Both the position numbers and the translations under genes were made by a program. The notes under the pieces were generated by a model. It saw only the letters and a list, made by a program, of their open reading frames with translations. It made no database searches and was not told where the DNA came from. From Vibrio sp. MedPE-SWchi (lineage in GTDB: Bacteria > Pseudomonadota > Gammaproteobacteria > Enterobacterales > Vibrionaceae), in assembly GCA_001874155.1 (NCBI GenBank), contig MPDB01000004.1, positions 1 through 64,000 on the forward strand: a stretch of DNA of 64,000 nucleotides, given 5' to 3'. Below, one piece after another: positions 10,496-21,791 of the stretch; positions within the stretch are counted from its first letter, which is position 1; every line of letters begins with the position of its first letter.

Positions 10496-11527
10496 ATGCA
10501 GAAAATAACTTTAGCCGAATTGGCCGCTATTACCGGGGGAGTGCTACACGGAGACACGAATGAAGTGGTTTCTTCGGTGGCACCTATGGATAAAGCTCAA
10601 AAGGGGCATGTAACCTTTTTGTCTAACGTCAAATATGCCAAGCACTTAGCCGAGTGTGACGCGAGTGTCGTTATGTTAAAGGAAGCTCAGCGAGAGCACT
10701 TCGACGGTAATGTACTGGTTGTTGACGACCCTTATGTTGCTTTTGCTAAGGTTGCTCAAGCGCTAGATACAACACCGAAATCGGCTACTTCTATCGCTGA
10801 ATCAGCGGTTATTGCATCAGATGCAGTGTTGGGAAGCAACGTCTCAATTGGCGCTAATGCAACGATTGAGTCTGGAGTAACTCTGGGTGATAACACTGTT
10901 ATTGGTGCAGGATGTTTTATCGGTAAAAATGCATCAATCGGAAACAATAGCCAGTTATGGGCTAATGTTGCCATTTACCATGCGGTTCGCATTGGTGATG
11001 ACTGCTTGATTCAAGCCAACACAGTTATTGGTTCGGATGGCTTTGGTTATGCCAATGAGAAAGGGGAGTGGATTAAGATTCCTCAGCTAGGCACGGTTGT
11101 TATCGGCAATCGCGTTGAAATTGGCTCATGCACAACGATTGATCGCGGCGCTTTGGAAGATACTGTTATCGAAGACAATGTCATTATCGATAATCAAATC
11201 CAGATCGCTCATAACGTGCACATCGGATATGGTACCGCTATGGCTGGTGGTACTATAGTCGCAGGCAGTACGTCGATCGGTAAATATTGTATTATCGGTG
11301 GCGGTACTGTAGTCAATGGCCACATCGAAATTGTTGATGGCGTGACGATTACAGGCATGGGTATGGTGATGCGAGGGATTTCTGAGAAAGGAATGTACTC
11401 TTCTGGTATCCCACTGCAACCGAATAAAGAGTGGCGCAAGACGGCGACTCGAGTCCATCGGATTGACGATATGAATAAGCGCTTGAAAGCGGTCGAGAAA
11501 CAATTAACGCCGAAAGCGGAATCCTAA
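10496..11527 (+). CDS. lpxD: UDP-3-O-(3-hydroxyacyl)glucosamine N-acyltransferase
   Basis: Third step of lipid A synthesis: it adds the N-linked 3-hydroxyacyl chain to UDP-3-O-acylglucosamine. The 343-residue protein has an N-terminal uridine-binding domain (about 1-100), a left-handed parallel beta-helix built from hexapeptide repeats (about 100-290, many I-G and V-I-G units) with catalytic-type histidines in IAHNVHIG, and a C-terminal helix. It starts 1 nt after the skp stop, so the two are translationally linked. A terminator follows. Confidence 0.97.
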   Translation: MQKITLAELAAITGGVLHGDTNEVVSSVAPMDKAQKGHVTFLSNVKYAKHLAECDASVVMLKEAQREHFDGNVLVVDDPYVAFAKVAQALDTTPKSATSIAESAVIASDAVLGSNVSIGANATIESGVTLGDNTVIGAGCFIGKNASIGNNSQLWANVAIYHAVRIGDDCLIQANTVIGSDGFGYANEKGEWIKIPQLGTVVIGNRVEIGSCTTIDRGALEDTVIEDNVIIDNQIQIAHNVHIGYGTAMAGGTIVAGSTSIGKYCIIGGGTVVNGHIEIVDGVTITGMGMVMRGISEKGMYSSGIPLQPNKEWRKTATRVHRIDDMNKRLKAVEKQLTPKAES

Positions 11528-11544
11528 TTCCAACTTTCTTGCAA

Positions 11545-11570
11545 AAGGCTCGCGAAAAGCGAGTCTTTTT
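11545..11570 (+). terminator. Terminator between lpxD and fabZ
   Basis: Hairpin ggctcgc / gcgagtc with a gaaaa loop followed by TTTTT. It may separate or attenuate fabZ-lpxA-lpxB from the bamA-skp-lpxD unit. Confidence 0.75.
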
Positions 11571-11630
11571 CGTCTATCATATTGAACAATATCAAATGGA
11601 CAATAATTTTTAAGCTTTACGAATAGGAAT

Positions 11631-12089
11631 ATGACTTTGACTAGTGAAAACAAAACGATGAACATTACTGAAATTCAGGAGTTACTTCCTCATCGCTACC
11701 CTTTTTTATTGATTGATCGTGTTACTGATTATCAAGAAGAAAAGTACCTAACTGCGATTAAAAACGTATCAGTAAACGAACCACAGTTCACCGGTCACTT
11801 CCCTCAGTTGCCTGTTTTTCCTGGTGTTTTAATTTTAGAGGCGATGGCGCAGGCTACCGGTCTATTAGGTTTTAAATCGTTTGGCGCACCAGCAGATAAC
11901 GAACTTTACTACTTCGCGAGTGTAGACAAAGCGAAATTCCGTAAGCCTGTTGTACCGGGTGATCAACTGGTCATCGAAGTCGAATTTATTAAAGAACGCC
12001 GTGGAATTGCTGCCTTTAATGGTGTTGCAAAAGTAGACGGTGATGTTGTATGTACAGCCGAGCTAAAATGTGCTCGCCGAGAGTTCTAA
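11631..12089 (+). CDS. fabZ: 3-hydroxyacyl-[acyl-carrier-protein] dehydratase FabZ
   Basis: It dehydrates beta-hydroxyacyl-ACP in fatty-acid elongation and competes with LpxA/LpxD for 3-hydroxyacyl-ACP, which explains its place among the lpx genes. The 152-residue hot-dog-fold protein contains [14 protein letters not shown] and the catalytic-helix region [17 protein letters not shown] with the active-site His and Glu. The ATG at 11631 follows 'aggaat'; an internal ATG (MNITEIQ, residue 10) is an alternative start. It ends 1 nt before lpxA. Confidence 0.96.
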   Translation: MTLTSENKTMNITEIQELLPHRYPFLLIDRVTDYQEEKYLTAIKNVSVNEPQFTGHFPQLPVFPGVLILEAMAQATGLLGFKSFGAPADNELYYFASVDKAKFRKPVVPGDQLVIEVEFIKERRGIAAFNGVAKVDGDVVCTAELKCARREF

Positions 12090-12090
12090 T

Positions 12091-12879
12091 ATGATTCACG
12101 AATCTGCACAAATCCACCCATCAGCAGTGATTGAGGGTGATGTTACAATTGAAGCGAATGTAACGGTTGGTCCATTTACCTACATCTCCGGCAAGGTGGT
12201 GATTGGTGAAAATACCGAGGTTATGTCGCACATTGTAATCAAAGGTAATACCACGATTGGTAAAGACAATCGCATCTTCCCGTATGCAATCATTGGTGAA
12301 GAGAACCAAGATAAAAAATATGGCGGCGAAGAGACGACAGTCGTTGTCGGTGACCGCAATGTGATTCGTGAAAGTGTTCAGATTCACCGTGGTACTACCC
12401 AAGACAAAGCGACGACGGTCATTGGCGATGACAATTTACTGTGTGTTAACGCTCATATCGCTCACGATGTTATTGTCGGTAATCATACTCACATCGGCAA
12501 CAATGCGATTCTTGGCGGCCATGTGACCGTTGGTGATTACGCAGGTGTGATGGCGTTATCTGCTATTCACCCGTTCTGCTCCATTGGTGCGTATGCCTAT
12601 GTTGGTGGGTGTTCAGCCGTTGTTCAAGATGTATTACCGTACGTCTTGGCGCAAGGAAATCATGCAACGCCGTTTGGTTTGAATCTGGTTGGCTTAAAAC
12701 GTAATGGTTTCGAGAGAACAGAGATCAGGGCATTACAGAAAGCGTATAAAGAGATTTATCGCACTGGCAAAACACTTGAAGAGGCTAAACCTGTATTAGC
12801 GGAAATGGCGGATGAGTTTGCTTCAGTCAGACCAATGATCGAGATGCTAGAGAATTCAGAGCGCGGCATCATTCGTTAG
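12091..12879 (+). CDS. lpxA: UDP-N-acetylglucosamine acyltransferase
   Basis: First step of lipid A synthesis: it transfers a 3-hydroxyacyl chain from ACP to the 3-OH of UDP-GlcNAc in the cytoplasm. I start it at MIHESAQIHPSAVIEGDV (262 residues), the standard N-terminus, 1 nt after the fabZ stop; the longer frame upstream is just fabZ sequence read in another frame. The N-terminal two thirds are hexapeptide repeats forming a beta-helix, with the catalytic His in the NAHIAHD segment. A C-terminal helical domain follows. Confidence 0.97.
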   Translation: MIHESAQIHPSAVIEGDVTIEANVTVGPFTYISGKVVIGENTEVMSHIVIKGNTTIGKDNRIFPYAIIGEENQDKKYGGEETTVVVGDRNVIRESVQIHRGTTQDKATTVIGDDNLLCVNAHIAHDVIVGNHTHIGNNAILGGHVTVGDYAGVMALSAIHPFCSIGAYAYVGGCSAVVQDVLPYVLAQGNHATPFGLNLVGLKRNGFERTEIRALQKAYKEIYRTGKTLEEAKPVLAEMADEFASVRPMIEMLENSERGIIR

Positions 12880-12900
12880 ACATTGCCCAAGAATGAGACC

Positions 12901-12931
12901 AAAAGATCGCTGCTCCTAGGCGGTCTTTTTT
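12901..12931 (+). terminator. Probable terminator between lpxA and lpxB
   Basis: Imperfect hairpin aaagatcgc / gcggtcttt (one G-U pair) followed by TTTTTT. It may only attenuate, since lpxB follows 50 nt later. Confidence 0.65.
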
Positions 12932-12960
12932 GTTTTTAGTAAAAGGAAATTAGGTGCACC

Positions 12961-14124
12961 ATGCCACAAGATAATGCTACTCACTCTAACAAGCCAATAA
13001 GAATTGGCATCGTTGCTGGCGAACTATCTGGCGATACCTTAGGCGAAGGCTTTATTCGCTCTATCAAGCAGCAATATCCAGATGCGGAATTCGTTGGAAT
13101 TGGTGGGCCTAAAATGATTGAACAAGGCTGTGAGTCTCTGTTTGATATGGAGGAACTCGCCGTCATGGGGCTAGTCGAAGTTCTTGGCCGTCTTCGTCGC
13201 TTGTTAAGTGTGAAAAAACAGTTGGTGGACTATTTTAGGCAAAATCCAGTGGATGTGTTTATCGGTATTGATGCCCCCGATTTTAATCTAAGACTTGAAA
13301 AAACTCTCAAAAACAACGGTATTAAAACCGTTCACTATGTCAGCCCGTCGGTATGGGCTTGGCGTCCAAAGCGTATATTCAAAATTGACGCTGCGACCGA
13401 TCTTGTTCTGGCATTTTTGCCTTTCGAAAAAGCGTTTTATGATAAATATAATGTCGCTTGCGAGTTCATTGGGCATACATTAGCCGATGCTATCCCATTG
13501 GTCTCTGACCAGTCGAAAGCACGCGATTTACTGGAACTAGAACAAGACAGAAAATGGCTCGCTGTCCTTCCTGGGAGTCGTGGTGGAGAGGTGGCATTGA
13601 TTGCTAAGCCATTTATACAAACATGCCAGCGAATTCATAAAAAATATCCTGATATGGGCCTTGTTGTTGCCGCAGTAAATAAAAAGCGTCGTGAACAATT
13701 TGAAGCTATCTGGAAAGAGGCAGCTCCAGAGCTTGATTTTGTCATCATTGAAGATACAGCGCGCAATGTTATGACGGCGTCAGATGCGGTGTTGTTAGCA
13801 TCTGGCACTGTAGCGCTAGAGTGTATGCTAGTGAAACGTCCTATGGTGGTTGGCTATCAAGTGAATAAACTGACGGGTTGGATTGCACAAAAACTCTCAA
13901 TAACTGAGTTTGTCTCACTGCCGAATGTTTTGGCTGGCAAAGAACTCGTTCAAGAATTCATCCAAGAAGAGTGTCATCCTGATTTTCTTTTCCCTGCGAT
14001 GGAAAAAATACTCGATGGAGACAACTCAGAGCTGATGCAAAAGTTCACAGAGATGCATCAGTGGATACAAAAAGACGCCGACCAACAAGCCGCTCAAGCG
14101 GTGTTAACCCTAATTGAGAAATAA
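12961..14124 (+). CDS. lpxB: Lipid-A-disaccharide synthase
   Basis: Peripheral membrane glycosyltransferase (GT19) that joins UDP-2,3-diacylglucosamine and lipid X to make the lipid A disaccharide. The 387 residues begin with a short variable tail and then [11 protein letters not shown] (about 15-25), the conserved family start. The [11 protein letters not shown] and LPGSRGGE motifs and the C-terminal ASGTVALE nucleotide-sugar segment are present. rnhB starts 2 nt after the stop, as in E. coli and other vibrios. Confidence 0.97.
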   Translation: MPQDNATHSNKPIRIGIVAGELSGDTLGEGFIRSIKQQYPDAEFVGIGGPKMIEQGCESLFDMEELAVMGLVEVLGRLRRLLSVKKQLVDYFRQNPVDVFIGIDAPDFNLRLEKTLKNNGIKTVHYVSPSVWAWRPKRIFKIDAATDLVLAFLPFEKAFYDKYNVACEFIGHTLADAIPLVSDQSKARDLLELEQDRKWLAVLPGSRGGEVALIAKPFIQTCQRIHKKYPDMGLVVAAVNKKRREQFEAIWKEAAPELDFVIIEDTARNVMTASDAVLLASGTVALECMLVKRPMVVGYQVNKLTGWIAQKLSITEFVSLPNVLAGKELVQEFIQEECHPDFLFPAMEKILDGDNSELMQKFTEMHQWIQKDADQQAAQAVLTLIEK

Positions 14125-14126
14125 CT

Positions 14127-14750
14127 ATGGCGAGTAAAGTCGTAAAAAAAGAGCTGCCACCGTTTGAAATGCCACAAGGTTATCAGTATATAGCGGGTGT
14201 TGATGAGGTAGGGCGTGGGCCATTGGTAGGGGATGTGGTCACTGCGGCAGTCATCCTAGATCCCAACAACCCTATTGAAGGTCTTAATGACTCAAAGAAG
14301 CTTTCAGAGAAAAAACGCTTAGCGCTATTACCCGAGATTAAAGAGAAGGCACTCGCATGGTCGGTAGGACGCTGCTCTCCCGCAGAAATTGATGAGCTTA
14401 ATATTCTGCAAGCAACAATGGTGGCAATGCAAAGGGCCGTAGAAGGCCTATCTATTCAACCTGACCTGACATTGATTGACGGCAATAGAGTACCGACACT
14501 CAATATGGATGCTCAGGCCGTCGTGAAAGGGGATTTACGAGTCGCCGAAATAAGCGCAGCCTCGATCATAGCTAAGGTTGTTCGAGACCAAGAGATGGAA
14601 GAGTTGGATAAACGTCATCCACAGTTTGGTTTTGCCAAGCATAAGGGGTATCCAACGAAGGCGCATTTTGCGGCCATCGAGGAGTTCGGTGTTATCGATG
14701 AATACCGTAAAAGTTTTAAACCAGTGAAGAAGGTTCTAGGCATAGAGTAG
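14127..14750 (+). CDS. rnhB: Ribonuclease HII
   Basis: It cuts at ribonucleotides embedded in DNA and removes RNA from RNA-DNA hybrids. The 207-residue protein has [19 protein letters not shown] with the metal-binding pair Asp26-Glu27, the [10 protein letters not shown] motif, and a third active-site Asp in LTLIDGNR. It overlaps nothing but is tightly packed after lpxB (2-nt gap) and lies upstream of dnaE, so a replication and repair pair sits at the end of the lipid A operon. Confidence 0.97.
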   Translation: MASKVVKKELPPFEMPQGYQYIAGVDEVGRGPLVGDVVTAAVILDPNNPIEGLNDSKKLSEKKRLALLPEIKEKALAWSVGRCSPAEIDELNILQATMVAMQRAVEGLSIQPDLTLIDGNRVPTLNMDAQAVVKGDLRVAEISAASIIAKVVRDQEMEELDKRHPQFGFAKHKGYPTKAHFAAIEEFGVIDEYRKSFKPVKKVLGIE

Positions 14751-14871
14751 CCTCTGTGTGAAATCAGCAGACTTGCTCTTTATTCCCTGAGCTAATGACG
14801 TAGAATAACGTCAGCATTCAAATATGAAAATTACGGTATAGGTATTAACCTAGCCGGTTAGGAAAGCATTC

Positions 14872-17800
14872 ATGTCAGATCCAAAGTTTATCCACCTTCG
14901 TGTTCACAGTGACTTCTCCATGGTCGATGGCCTTTCGAAAGTGCCACCCTTGGTCAAGAAGGTCGCTGAAATGGGCATGCCTGCGGTGGCTTTGACTGAT
15001 TTTACAAATTTATGTGGTTTGGTGAAGTTTTACGGCACGGCGCATAACTGTGGAATCAAGCCGATTATCGGCGCTGACTTTGCGGTTCAGTCGAAAGAGT
15101 TTGGGGATGAGTTATCACGATTAACTATCTTGGCTTTCAATAATACCGGCTACAACAACCTAACGATATTAATCTCAAAAGCCTATTTACGTGGGCATGT
15201 GCAGCATCAGCCTGTAATGGATAAAGAGTGGCTGATTGAACACGGTGAAGGTCTCATTATCCTTTCGGGTGCTAAGCACGGTGAAATCGGTAAGGCTCTT
15301 TTAAAGGGCAATAATGAATTGGTAGAAGAGTGCGTTGCCTTCTATAAGACGCACTTTGAAGATCGGTTTTTTCTTGAGCTGATTCGAACGGGCAGAGTGG
15401 ATGAAGAGACATATCTTCATTTTGCCGTTGAACTTGCCGAGCAACGAGACTTACCTGTCGTTGCGACCAATGAAGTCGTATTTCTAAGTGAAGATTTTTA
15501 CGAAGCCCATGAAATTCGAGTCGCTATCCATGATGGTTTCACCCTAGAAGATCCACGTCGCCCTAAAAACTACAGCGCCCAACAATACCTGCGTACTGAG
15601 GCGGAAATGTGTGAGCTGTTTGCTGACATTCCTGAAGCGCTACAAAACAGTGTTGAGATTGCGAAGCGTTGTAATGTTACCGTCAGATTAGGAGAGTACT
15701 TCCTACCTAACTTCCCGACTGAAGGGCTAAAAATAGAAGACTTCCTGATCAAAAAATCTCAGGAAGGGTTAGAGCGTCGACTCGCATTTCTGTTCCCTGA
15801 TGAAGAAGAGAGAGCTCAAAAGCGCCCAGAATACGATGAACGATTACAAATCGAGCTTGAAGTTGTCAATAACATGGGCTTCCCAGGCTACTTCCTTATC
15901 GTCATGGAGTTCATTCAATGGTCGAAAGATAACGATGTTCCAGTAGGGCCAGGACGAGGGTCTGGCGCCGGTTCTTTAGTCGCTTACGCACTCGATATAA
16001 CGGATCTTGATCCGCTTGAATACGATCTCCTTTTTGAACGATTCCTGAATCCTGAACGTGTATCGATGCCCGATTTTGATATCGATTTCTGTATGGATAA
16101 ACGTGACCAGGTTATCGATCACGTGGCGGAAATGTACGGTCGTGATGCGGTATCTCAAATCATCACCTTTGGTACCATGGCGGCTAAAGCGGTTATTCGA
16201 GACGTGGGGCGTGTGCTCGGCCACCCATTTGGTTTTGTCGATCGCTTGTCAAAACTCATACCGCCCGATCCTGGCATGACATTGGCGAAAGCTTTTGAAG
16301 CTGAGCCAGCACTACCCGAGCTTTACAATAATGATGATGAAGTTAAAGAGCTGATCGATAAGTGTCGTATCTTAGAAGGGTGTACGCGAAATGCGGGTAA
16401 GCACGCGGGTGGTGTTGTTATATCGCCAACAACGATTACTGATTTTGCCCCTATTTATGCGGATGCTGAGGGTAACTTCCCGGTTACGCAATTTGATAAG
16501 AATGATGTTGAAACCGCAGGCTTGGTTAAGTTTGACTTCTTGGGTCTTAGAACCTTAACCATCATTGACTGGGCATTGGGCCTTGTGAATCCTCGCTTGC
16601 AGAAAGAAGGAAAAGATCCGGTTCGTATCGAGTCCATTCCTCTTGATGACCAAGCGTCATTTGATTTGCTACAAAACTCAGAAACAACCGCGGTATTCCA
16701 GCTTGAATCTCGCGGAATGAAAGATCTGATTAAACGCCTTCAGCCCGACTGTTTTGAAGATATTATTGCACTGGTAGCGCTTTTCCGCCCAGGGCCACTG
16801 CAGTCAGGCATGGTAGACAACTTTATCGACCGAAAGCACGGCCGAGAAGCGGTTTCTTATCCAGATGAAACTTGGCAACATGAGTCGTTAAAAGAGACGC
16901 TAGAGCCAACCTACGGGATTATCCTGTATCAAGAGCAGGTGATGCAGATCGCGCAAATCTTGGCTGGTTATACGCTTGGCGGGGCGGATATGCTGCGTCG
17001 TGCGATGGGTAAGAAGAAGCCTGAAGAGATGGCAAAGCAACGTGGCACCTTTAAAGAAGGCGCTATTGCCAACGGTGTTGACGGCGAGCTGTCGATGAAA
17101 ATCTTCGATTTGGTGGAAAAATTCGCAGGTTATGGCTTTAATAAGTCTCACTCGGCTGCCTATGCGTTAGTTTCTTATCAAACATTGTGGCTAAAAACCC
17201 ATTATCCTGCGGAGTTTATGGCAGCGGTTATGACGGCCGATATGGATAACACAGACAAAGTCATCGGCTTGGTTGATGAGTGTATTCGTATGAAGCTCAG
17301 ACTGCTTCCACCTGATATTAATGCTGGATTGTATCGCTTTAACGTTGATGAGACGGGCGCGATCGTTTATGGCATTGGAGCGATAAAAGGCGTCGGTGAA
17401 GGGCCAATAGAAGCCATTCTTGAAGCTCGAAATCGTGGCGGCCATTTTAAAGATCTCTTTGATTTTTGTGCTCGTATAGATCTTAAAAAGGTGAATAAAC
17501 GGGTCATTGAAAAGCTCATCTATGCTGGTGCCTTAGATCGTCTAGGGCCACATAGAGCCGCGCTGATGGCGTCATTGAATGATGCTGTTAAAGGCGCAAG
17601 CCAACACCACCAAGCGGAAGCCTTTGGACAAAGTGACATGTTTGGCGTCTTAACTGATGAGCCTGATGTCATAGAGAATAAGTACACCAAGGTCGAACCG
17701 TGGCCAGAGAAAGTGTGGCTAGAGGGTGAAAGAGACACACTTGGTTTGTATTTAACCGGTCATCCAATCAATGCTTATTTAAGAGAACTTGGGAAATACA

Positions 17801-18351
17801 CCAGTTGCCGACTGAAAGACGCTACGCCAACAAGACGAGATCAATCGGTGACGATTGCAGGGTTGGTCATTGCCGCTAGGGTGATGACAACAAAGCGCGG
17901 TGCACGAATTGGTTTAATGACAATTGATGACCGTTCTGGAAGAATGGAGGTCATGTTGTACTCCGATGCGCTTGATCGGTACGCAGAATTGTTAGAAAAA
18001 GACAAAATTTTAATCATTTCGGGACAGGTCAGCTTTGATGATTTCAATGGTGGTCTTAAAATGTCAGCGCGCGAACTTTTGGATTTAGGAACAGCACGTG
18101 AGAAATATGCTCGCGGTCTTTCTGTTTCTATTAACGAATCCCAAATTGACAACCAATTTTTTGAGCGCTTTAGCCAAATACTAGAGCCTCATCGAGCAGG
18201 GACTGTCCCTGTCAATATATATTACCAACGACTAGATGCACGAGCCCGTCTGACGCTCGGGACTGAATGGCGAGTGACGCCAAGTGATTTATTACTAGAC
18301 GAATTGAAACAGTTGCTTGGTCGTAACCAAGTCGAACTCGAATTTAACTAA
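14872..18351 (+). CDS. dnaE: DNA polymerase III alpha subunit
   Basis: Catalytic subunit of the replicative polymerase. The 1159-residue length is normal. The N-terminal PHP domain begins [13 protein letters not shown]. The catalytic palm carries DFDID at 401-405 (Asp401 and Asp403) with [14 protein letters not shown] before it. The fingers, helix-hairpin-helix region and OB-fold (VTIAGLV...DDRSGRMEV, about 990-1040) follow. The 120-bp gap from rnhB contains a small inverted repeat (tgacgt/acgtca) but no clear terminator. The proofreading partner dnaQ lies 9 kb downstream in this window. Confidence 0.98.
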   Translation: MSDPKFIHLRVHSDFSMVDGLSKVPPLVKKVAEMGMPAVALTDFTNLCGLVKFYGTAHNCGIKPIIGADFAVQSKEFGDELSRLTILAFNNTGYNNLTILISKAYLRGHVQHQPVMDKEWLIEHGEGLIILSGAKHGEIGKALLKGNNELVEECVAFYKTHFEDRFFLELIRTGRVDEETYLHFAVELAEQRDLPVVATNEVVFLSEDFYEAHEIRVAIHDGFTLEDPRRPKNYSAQQYLRTEAEMCELFADIPEALQNSVEIAKRCNVTVRLGEYFLPNFPTEGLKIEDFLIKKSQEGLERRLAFLFPDEEERAQKRPEYDERLQIELEVVNNMGFPGYFLIVMEFIQWSKDNDVPVGPGRGSGAGSLVAYALDITDLDPLEYDLLFERFLNPERVSMPDFDIDFCMDKRDQVIDHVAEMYGRDAVSQIITFGTMAAKAVIRDVGRVLGHPFGFVDRLSKLIPPDPGMTLAKAFEAEPALPELYNNDDEVKELIDKCRILEGCTRNAGKHAGGVVISPTTITDFAPIYADAEGNFPVTQFDKNDVETAGLVKFDFLGLRTLTIIDWALGLVNPRLQKEGKDPVRIESIPLDDQASFDLLQNSETTAVFQLESRGMKDLIKRLQPDCFEDIIALVALFRPGPLQSGMVDNFIDRKHGREAVSYPDETWQHESLKETLEPTYGIILYQEQVMQIAQILAGYTLGGADMLRRAMGKKKPEEMAKQRGTFKEGAIANGVDGELSMKIFDLVEKFAGYGFNKSHSAAYALVSYQTLWLKTHYPAEFMAAVMTADMDNTDKVIGLVDECIRMKLRLLPPDINAGLYRFNVDETGAIVYGIGAIKGVGEGPIEAILEARNRGGHFKDLFDFCARIDLKKVNKRVIEKLIYAGALDRLGPHRAALMASLNDAVKGASQHHQAEAFGQSDMFGVLTDEPDVIENKYTKVEPWPEKVWLEGERDTLGLYLTGHPINAYLRELGKYTSCRLKDATPTRRDQSVTIAGLVIAARVMTTKRGARIGLMTIDDRSGRMEVMLYSDALDRYAELLEKDKILIISGQVSFDDFNGGLKMSARELLDLGTAREKYARGLSVSINESQIDNQFFERFSQILEPHRAGTVPVNIYYQRLDARARLTLGTEWRVTPSDLLLDELKQLLGRNQVELEFN

Positions 18352-18395
18352 AATTTAGCCTCAAAATGGACGCTAAGTAGATAAAGGATCAATAG

Positions 18396-19355
18396 ATGAG
18401 CCTCAACTTTCTTGAATTTGAAAAGCCAATCGCTGAACTAGAAGCAAAAATTGAAGCGTTACGTGATGTTTCTCGTCACGGCGGCGAGACTGCCGTTGAT
18501 TTAGATAAAGAAATTCAGCAGCTTGAAAAGAAAAGTTTAGAACTAAAAAAGAAAATCTTTAATGATTTAGGTGCGTGGGAAACAGCACAACTCGCTCGTC
18601 ACCCACAGCGCCCATATACACTTAACTACGTTGAGAGTGTATTTACTGAGTTTGAAGAGCTAGCTGGCGACCGTGCTTTTGCCGATGATAAAGCAATGGT
18701 GGGTGGTATTGCTCGTTTAGATGGTCGACCTGTAATGGTTATTGGTCATCAAAAAGGCCGTGAAACCAAAGAGAAAGTGAAACGTAACTTTGGTATGCCA
18801 AAACCAGAAGGTTACCGTAAAGCGCTTCGTCTGATGGAAATGGCGGAACGTTTTAAGATGCCTGTTATTACTTTCATTGATACGGCAGGTGCATACCCAG
18901 GTGTTGGTGCGGAAGAGCGTGGGCAATCTGAAGCGATCGCGAAAAACCTTAAAGTAATGGCGGGGTTAAAAGTCCCTGTCATTTGTAACGTTGTGGGTGA
19001 AGGCGGTTCTGGTGGCGCACTGGCTATCGGTGTTGGCGACTACGTGAACATGCTTCAATATTCAACATACTCAGTGATCTCTCCAGAAGGTTGTGCATCA
19101 ATTCTTTGGCGTGATTCAGATAAAGCGCCACAGGCTGCGGAAGCGATGGGTCTTATCGCTCCACGTCTGAAAGAACTAGAGCTTATTGATGAAATCATTG
19201 AAGAGCCACTAGGCGGTGCACATCGTAATTACGAGGAAGTTTCAGCGAATATTAAAGCCACACTTCTTAAGCAATTAGAAGAACTTGAACAGTTTGACCA
19301 AGAGTCTTTACTTGAGCGTCGCTACCAGCGCCTAATGAGCTACGGTTACAGCTGA
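18396..19355 (+). CDS. accA: Acetyl-CoA carboxylase, carboxyltransferase subunit alpha
   Basis: With AccD it moves the carboxyl group from biotin to acetyl-CoA to form malonyl-CoA, the first committed step of fatty-acid synthesis. The 319-residue protein matches the family length: an N-terminal coiled region (about 1-60), then the crotonase-type core with [18 protein letters not shown] and [11 protein letters not shown] for CoA binding. 'aaagga' precedes the ATG. It follows dnaE by 44 nt, the conserved dnaE-accA order, and ends at a terminator. Confidence 0.98.
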   Translation: MSLNFLEFEKPIAELEAKIEALRDVSRHGGETAVDLDKEIQQLEKKSLELKKKIFNDLGAWETAQLARHPQRPYTLNYVESVFTEFEELAGDRAFADDKAMVGGIARLDGRPVMVIGHQKGRETKEKVKRNFGMPKPEGYRKALRLMEMAERFKMPVITFIDTAGAYPGVGAEERGQSEAIAKNLKVMAGLKVPVICNVVGEGGSGGALAIGVGDYVNMLQYSTYSVISPEGCASILWRDSDKAPQAAEAMGLIAPRLKELELIDEIIEEPLGGAHRNYEEVSANIKATLLKQLEELEQFDQESLLERRYQRLMSYGYS

Positions 19356-19413
19356 TCAGTGTCTTAGGTAGAGTAGTTTAAACAACAGGACTGCCATTGA
19401 CACAACGTTATTG

Positions 19414-19443
19414 AAAAGGGCTAATACGATTGGCCCTTTTTTG
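19414..19443 (+). terminator. Terminator after accA
   Basis: Stem aaaagggc / gccctttt with an 11-nt loop, then a T run. It closes the dnaE-accA transcript. Confidence 0.85.
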
Positions 19444-19513
19444 TGCCTGAAGTTTGGTAGTCGGCGTCGATTACCGTAAAATGATTCTGTCTTTAGGTTT
19501 ATCGAGTCGCGCA

Positions 19514-20863
19514 ATGAACGCACTGTTTCCACTTTTTTCTCAAGCTATAGAACGTCATAGTCGCCCCCAGTCACGGTTGATTTTGGGTTTCAGCGGTGGT
19601 ATTGATTCGCGTGTATTGCTCGATCTAATGGCCCAATACCAGAAAGAAACTGGGCGAGATTGTATGGCTGTGCACGTTCACCATGGGTTGAGCCAGCATG
19701 CCGATGAATGGGCGGAGCAGTGTCAGGTTTGGTGCCAATCGCTGTCCATTCCACTATTCATTGAGCATGTCGAGATCGATGTTCATGATGGGCAGAGTAT
19801 TGAAAAATCAGCTCGAGACGCTCGGTACCAAGCTCTTGCGAAGTATGTAGAAGACGGTGATTTATTACTGACGGGTCAGCATAGTGATGACCAATTGGAA
19901 ACATTCATGCTCGCTTTAAAGCGCGGCAGTGGGCCGAAAGGTCTGTCGTCAATGGCTGAGGCAATGCCTTTTGCAAACGGCGTTAAGGTTCGCCCACTAC
20001 TAAAATCTACTCGATCAACGATTGAGCAATACGCTCGTAGCGCTGGTCTTGAGTGGCTTGAAGACGAAAGTAATCTAGATACACGATTTGATCGTAATTT
20101 CATTCGTCATACAGTGACTCCACCGTTGTTAAAGCGATGGCCCTCTTTTCATCAATCCGTACAACGTAGTAGTGAACTCTGTGCTGAGCAAGAGGCCTTA
20201 CTGAGCGAGTTGCTGCAGCCGATTTTTGACGATGCATTAGCAAACGACGCTAGCCTTAATGTTCAAAGACTGTCTGGTCATAGCCATTTAACGCAGAATC
20301 GTTTGATACGTATGTGGTGCGAGCACTGTGGTTTTCTCATGCCGAGCCGCCAACATATTGAGTTGATTCATTCAGACGTGATAAAGGCGAAGCAAGATGC
20401 CAACCCTGAGATCAATATCTCAGGTGGGCAAGTAAGACGATTTAACCAACACTTATATCTCACGAAGTCCATGGCGGATGTGAGTGAATGGAGTGCAGCT
20501 CTGAAGCTTGATAGCCAATTGTGTTTACCTGATGGTTTGGGAGAACTATATTTCTCCGTTGTTAATAGCCCTAAAAGCCACACAGTGAATGGTGCGGATT
20601 TACCAACGTCTTTTACAAGGATTCGCGGCGACTATTCTGGAGAGCTAGAGGTGATTTTTAATCCACAAGGCTTAACTGCTCACCCTGCAGAGCGTGGTCA
20701 TAGCCGCAAGCTGAAAAAACTGTTTCAAGAGTACCAAGTTCCCAGCTGGTTAAGGCGTCGGACGCCAATACTCGTAAATGAAGGTCGAGTAGCGGCGGTA
20801 TTGGGACTCTTTGTTGACAAGTCCTACCAAGGGCAAGATTGTGAAGTAATGTGGAACAAATAA
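19514..20863 (+). CDS. tilS: tRNA(Ile)-lysidine synthase
   Basis: It converts C34 of the tRNA-Ile(CAU) anticodon to lysidine, changing its decoding from AUG to AUA. I start at MNALFPLFSQ (450 residues). An in-frame TTG at 19454 would add 20 residues directly behind the accA terminator and has no good ribosome-binding site. The PP-loop SGGIDS (27-32) binds ATP, HVHHG and the HSDDQLETF segment belong to the N-domain, and the C-terminal domain recognises tRNA. It follows accA as in other vibrios. Confidence 0.93.
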   Translation: MNALFPLFSQAIERHSRPQSRLILGFSGGIDSRVLLDLMAQYQKETGRDCMAVHVHHGLSQHADEWAEQCQVWCQSLSIPLFIEHVEIDVHDGQSIEKSARDARYQALAKYVEDGDLLLTGQHSDDQLETFMLALKRGSGPKGLSSMAEAMPFANGVKVRPLLKSTRSTIEQYARSAGLEWLEDESNLDTRFDRNFIRHTVTPPLLKRWPSFHQSVQRSSELCAEQEALLSELLQPIFDDALANDASLNVQRLSGHSHLTQNRLIRMWCEHCGFLMPSRQHIELIHSDVIKAKQDANPEINISGGQVRRFNQHLYLTKSMADVSEWSAALKLDSQLCLPDGLGELYFSVVNSPKSHTVNGADLPTSFTRIRGDYSGELEVIFNPQGLTAHPAERGHSRKLKKLFQEYQVPSWLRRRTPILVNEGRVAAVLGLFVDKSYQGQDCEVMWNK

Positions 20864-20924
20864 ATAGATTTTGTGTACAATTAGTCAGAATCAAAGCGAA
20901 TTACAATAAGAACAGGGAACAGCA

Positions 20925-21236
20925 ATGAAAAATATAGCAATTGGAATTATTCTTGGAATGGGTTTGTTGAGTGGCACAGCAATGGCTGGCGATGTAGCAG
21001 TAGGTAAAGCGAAATCTGCAATGTGTGCCGCTTGTCATGGCGCTGACGGTATGGCAATGATCCCTGGTTATCCGCACCTGAAAGGACAAAATGAGCAGTA
21101 CCTAATATCTTCGATAACAGCGTACAAAAATAAAGAGCGTAATGGTGGCCAATCTGCAGTAATGCAACCTATGGCCGCTGCGTTAAGTGATGAAGATATT
21201 GCAAACCTAGCTGCGTATTACTCAAGTTTAAAATAA
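20925..21236 (+). CDS. Small periplasmic cytochrome c (class I, c553/c4-like)
   Basis: The 103-residue precursor has a signal peptide cleaved after AMA (about residue 21), one CXXCH haem site (Cys34, Cys37, His38) and a likely axial methionine in the AVMQPM segment. It is a monohaem electron carrier in the periplasm. Its redox partner cannot be read from the sequence; cytochrome c4/c5-type proteins usually feed terminal oxidases or peroxidases. A good 'agggaac' site precedes the ATG. It is monocistronic, with a terminator after it, and unrelated in function to its neighbours tilS and glnB. Confidence 0.92.
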   Translation: MKNIAIGIILGMGLLSGTAMAGDVAVGKAKSAMCAACHGADGMAMIPGYPHLKGQNEQYLISSITAYKNKERNGGQSAVMQPMAAALSDEDIANLAAYYSSLK

Positions 21237-21251
21237 ACCGAATTTTGAATG

Positions 21252-21279
21252 AAGCCCAAGCTCTTTGCTTGGGCTTTTT
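21252..21279 (+). terminator. Terminator after the cytochrome c gene
   Basis: Ten-bp perfect stem aagcccaagc / gcttgggctt with a 5-nt loop, followed by Ts. Confidence 0.92.
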
Positions 21280-21349
21280 GTTAGTCAGTAGGCAATATGT
21301 TGATTGTTGCTTACAGCTAGTCAATAATGAGCAAGTTATTGACCTTTAA

Positions 21350-21697
<348 letters not shown>

Positions 21698-21791
21698 GGG
21701 CCTTATGGCTCCTTTCTTTTATCTATTGTTTAAGCTGCCTTGCGGTTAGTGTAAGGGAGTTTGGTTTAGTGGGGAGGCTAACTCAATTGCT

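Noticed and set aside
12070..12090. Longer start of lpxA overlapping fabZ
   Set aside because: The standard LpxA N-terminus MIHESAQIHP starts at 12091; the earlier codons are fabZ sequence in another frame.
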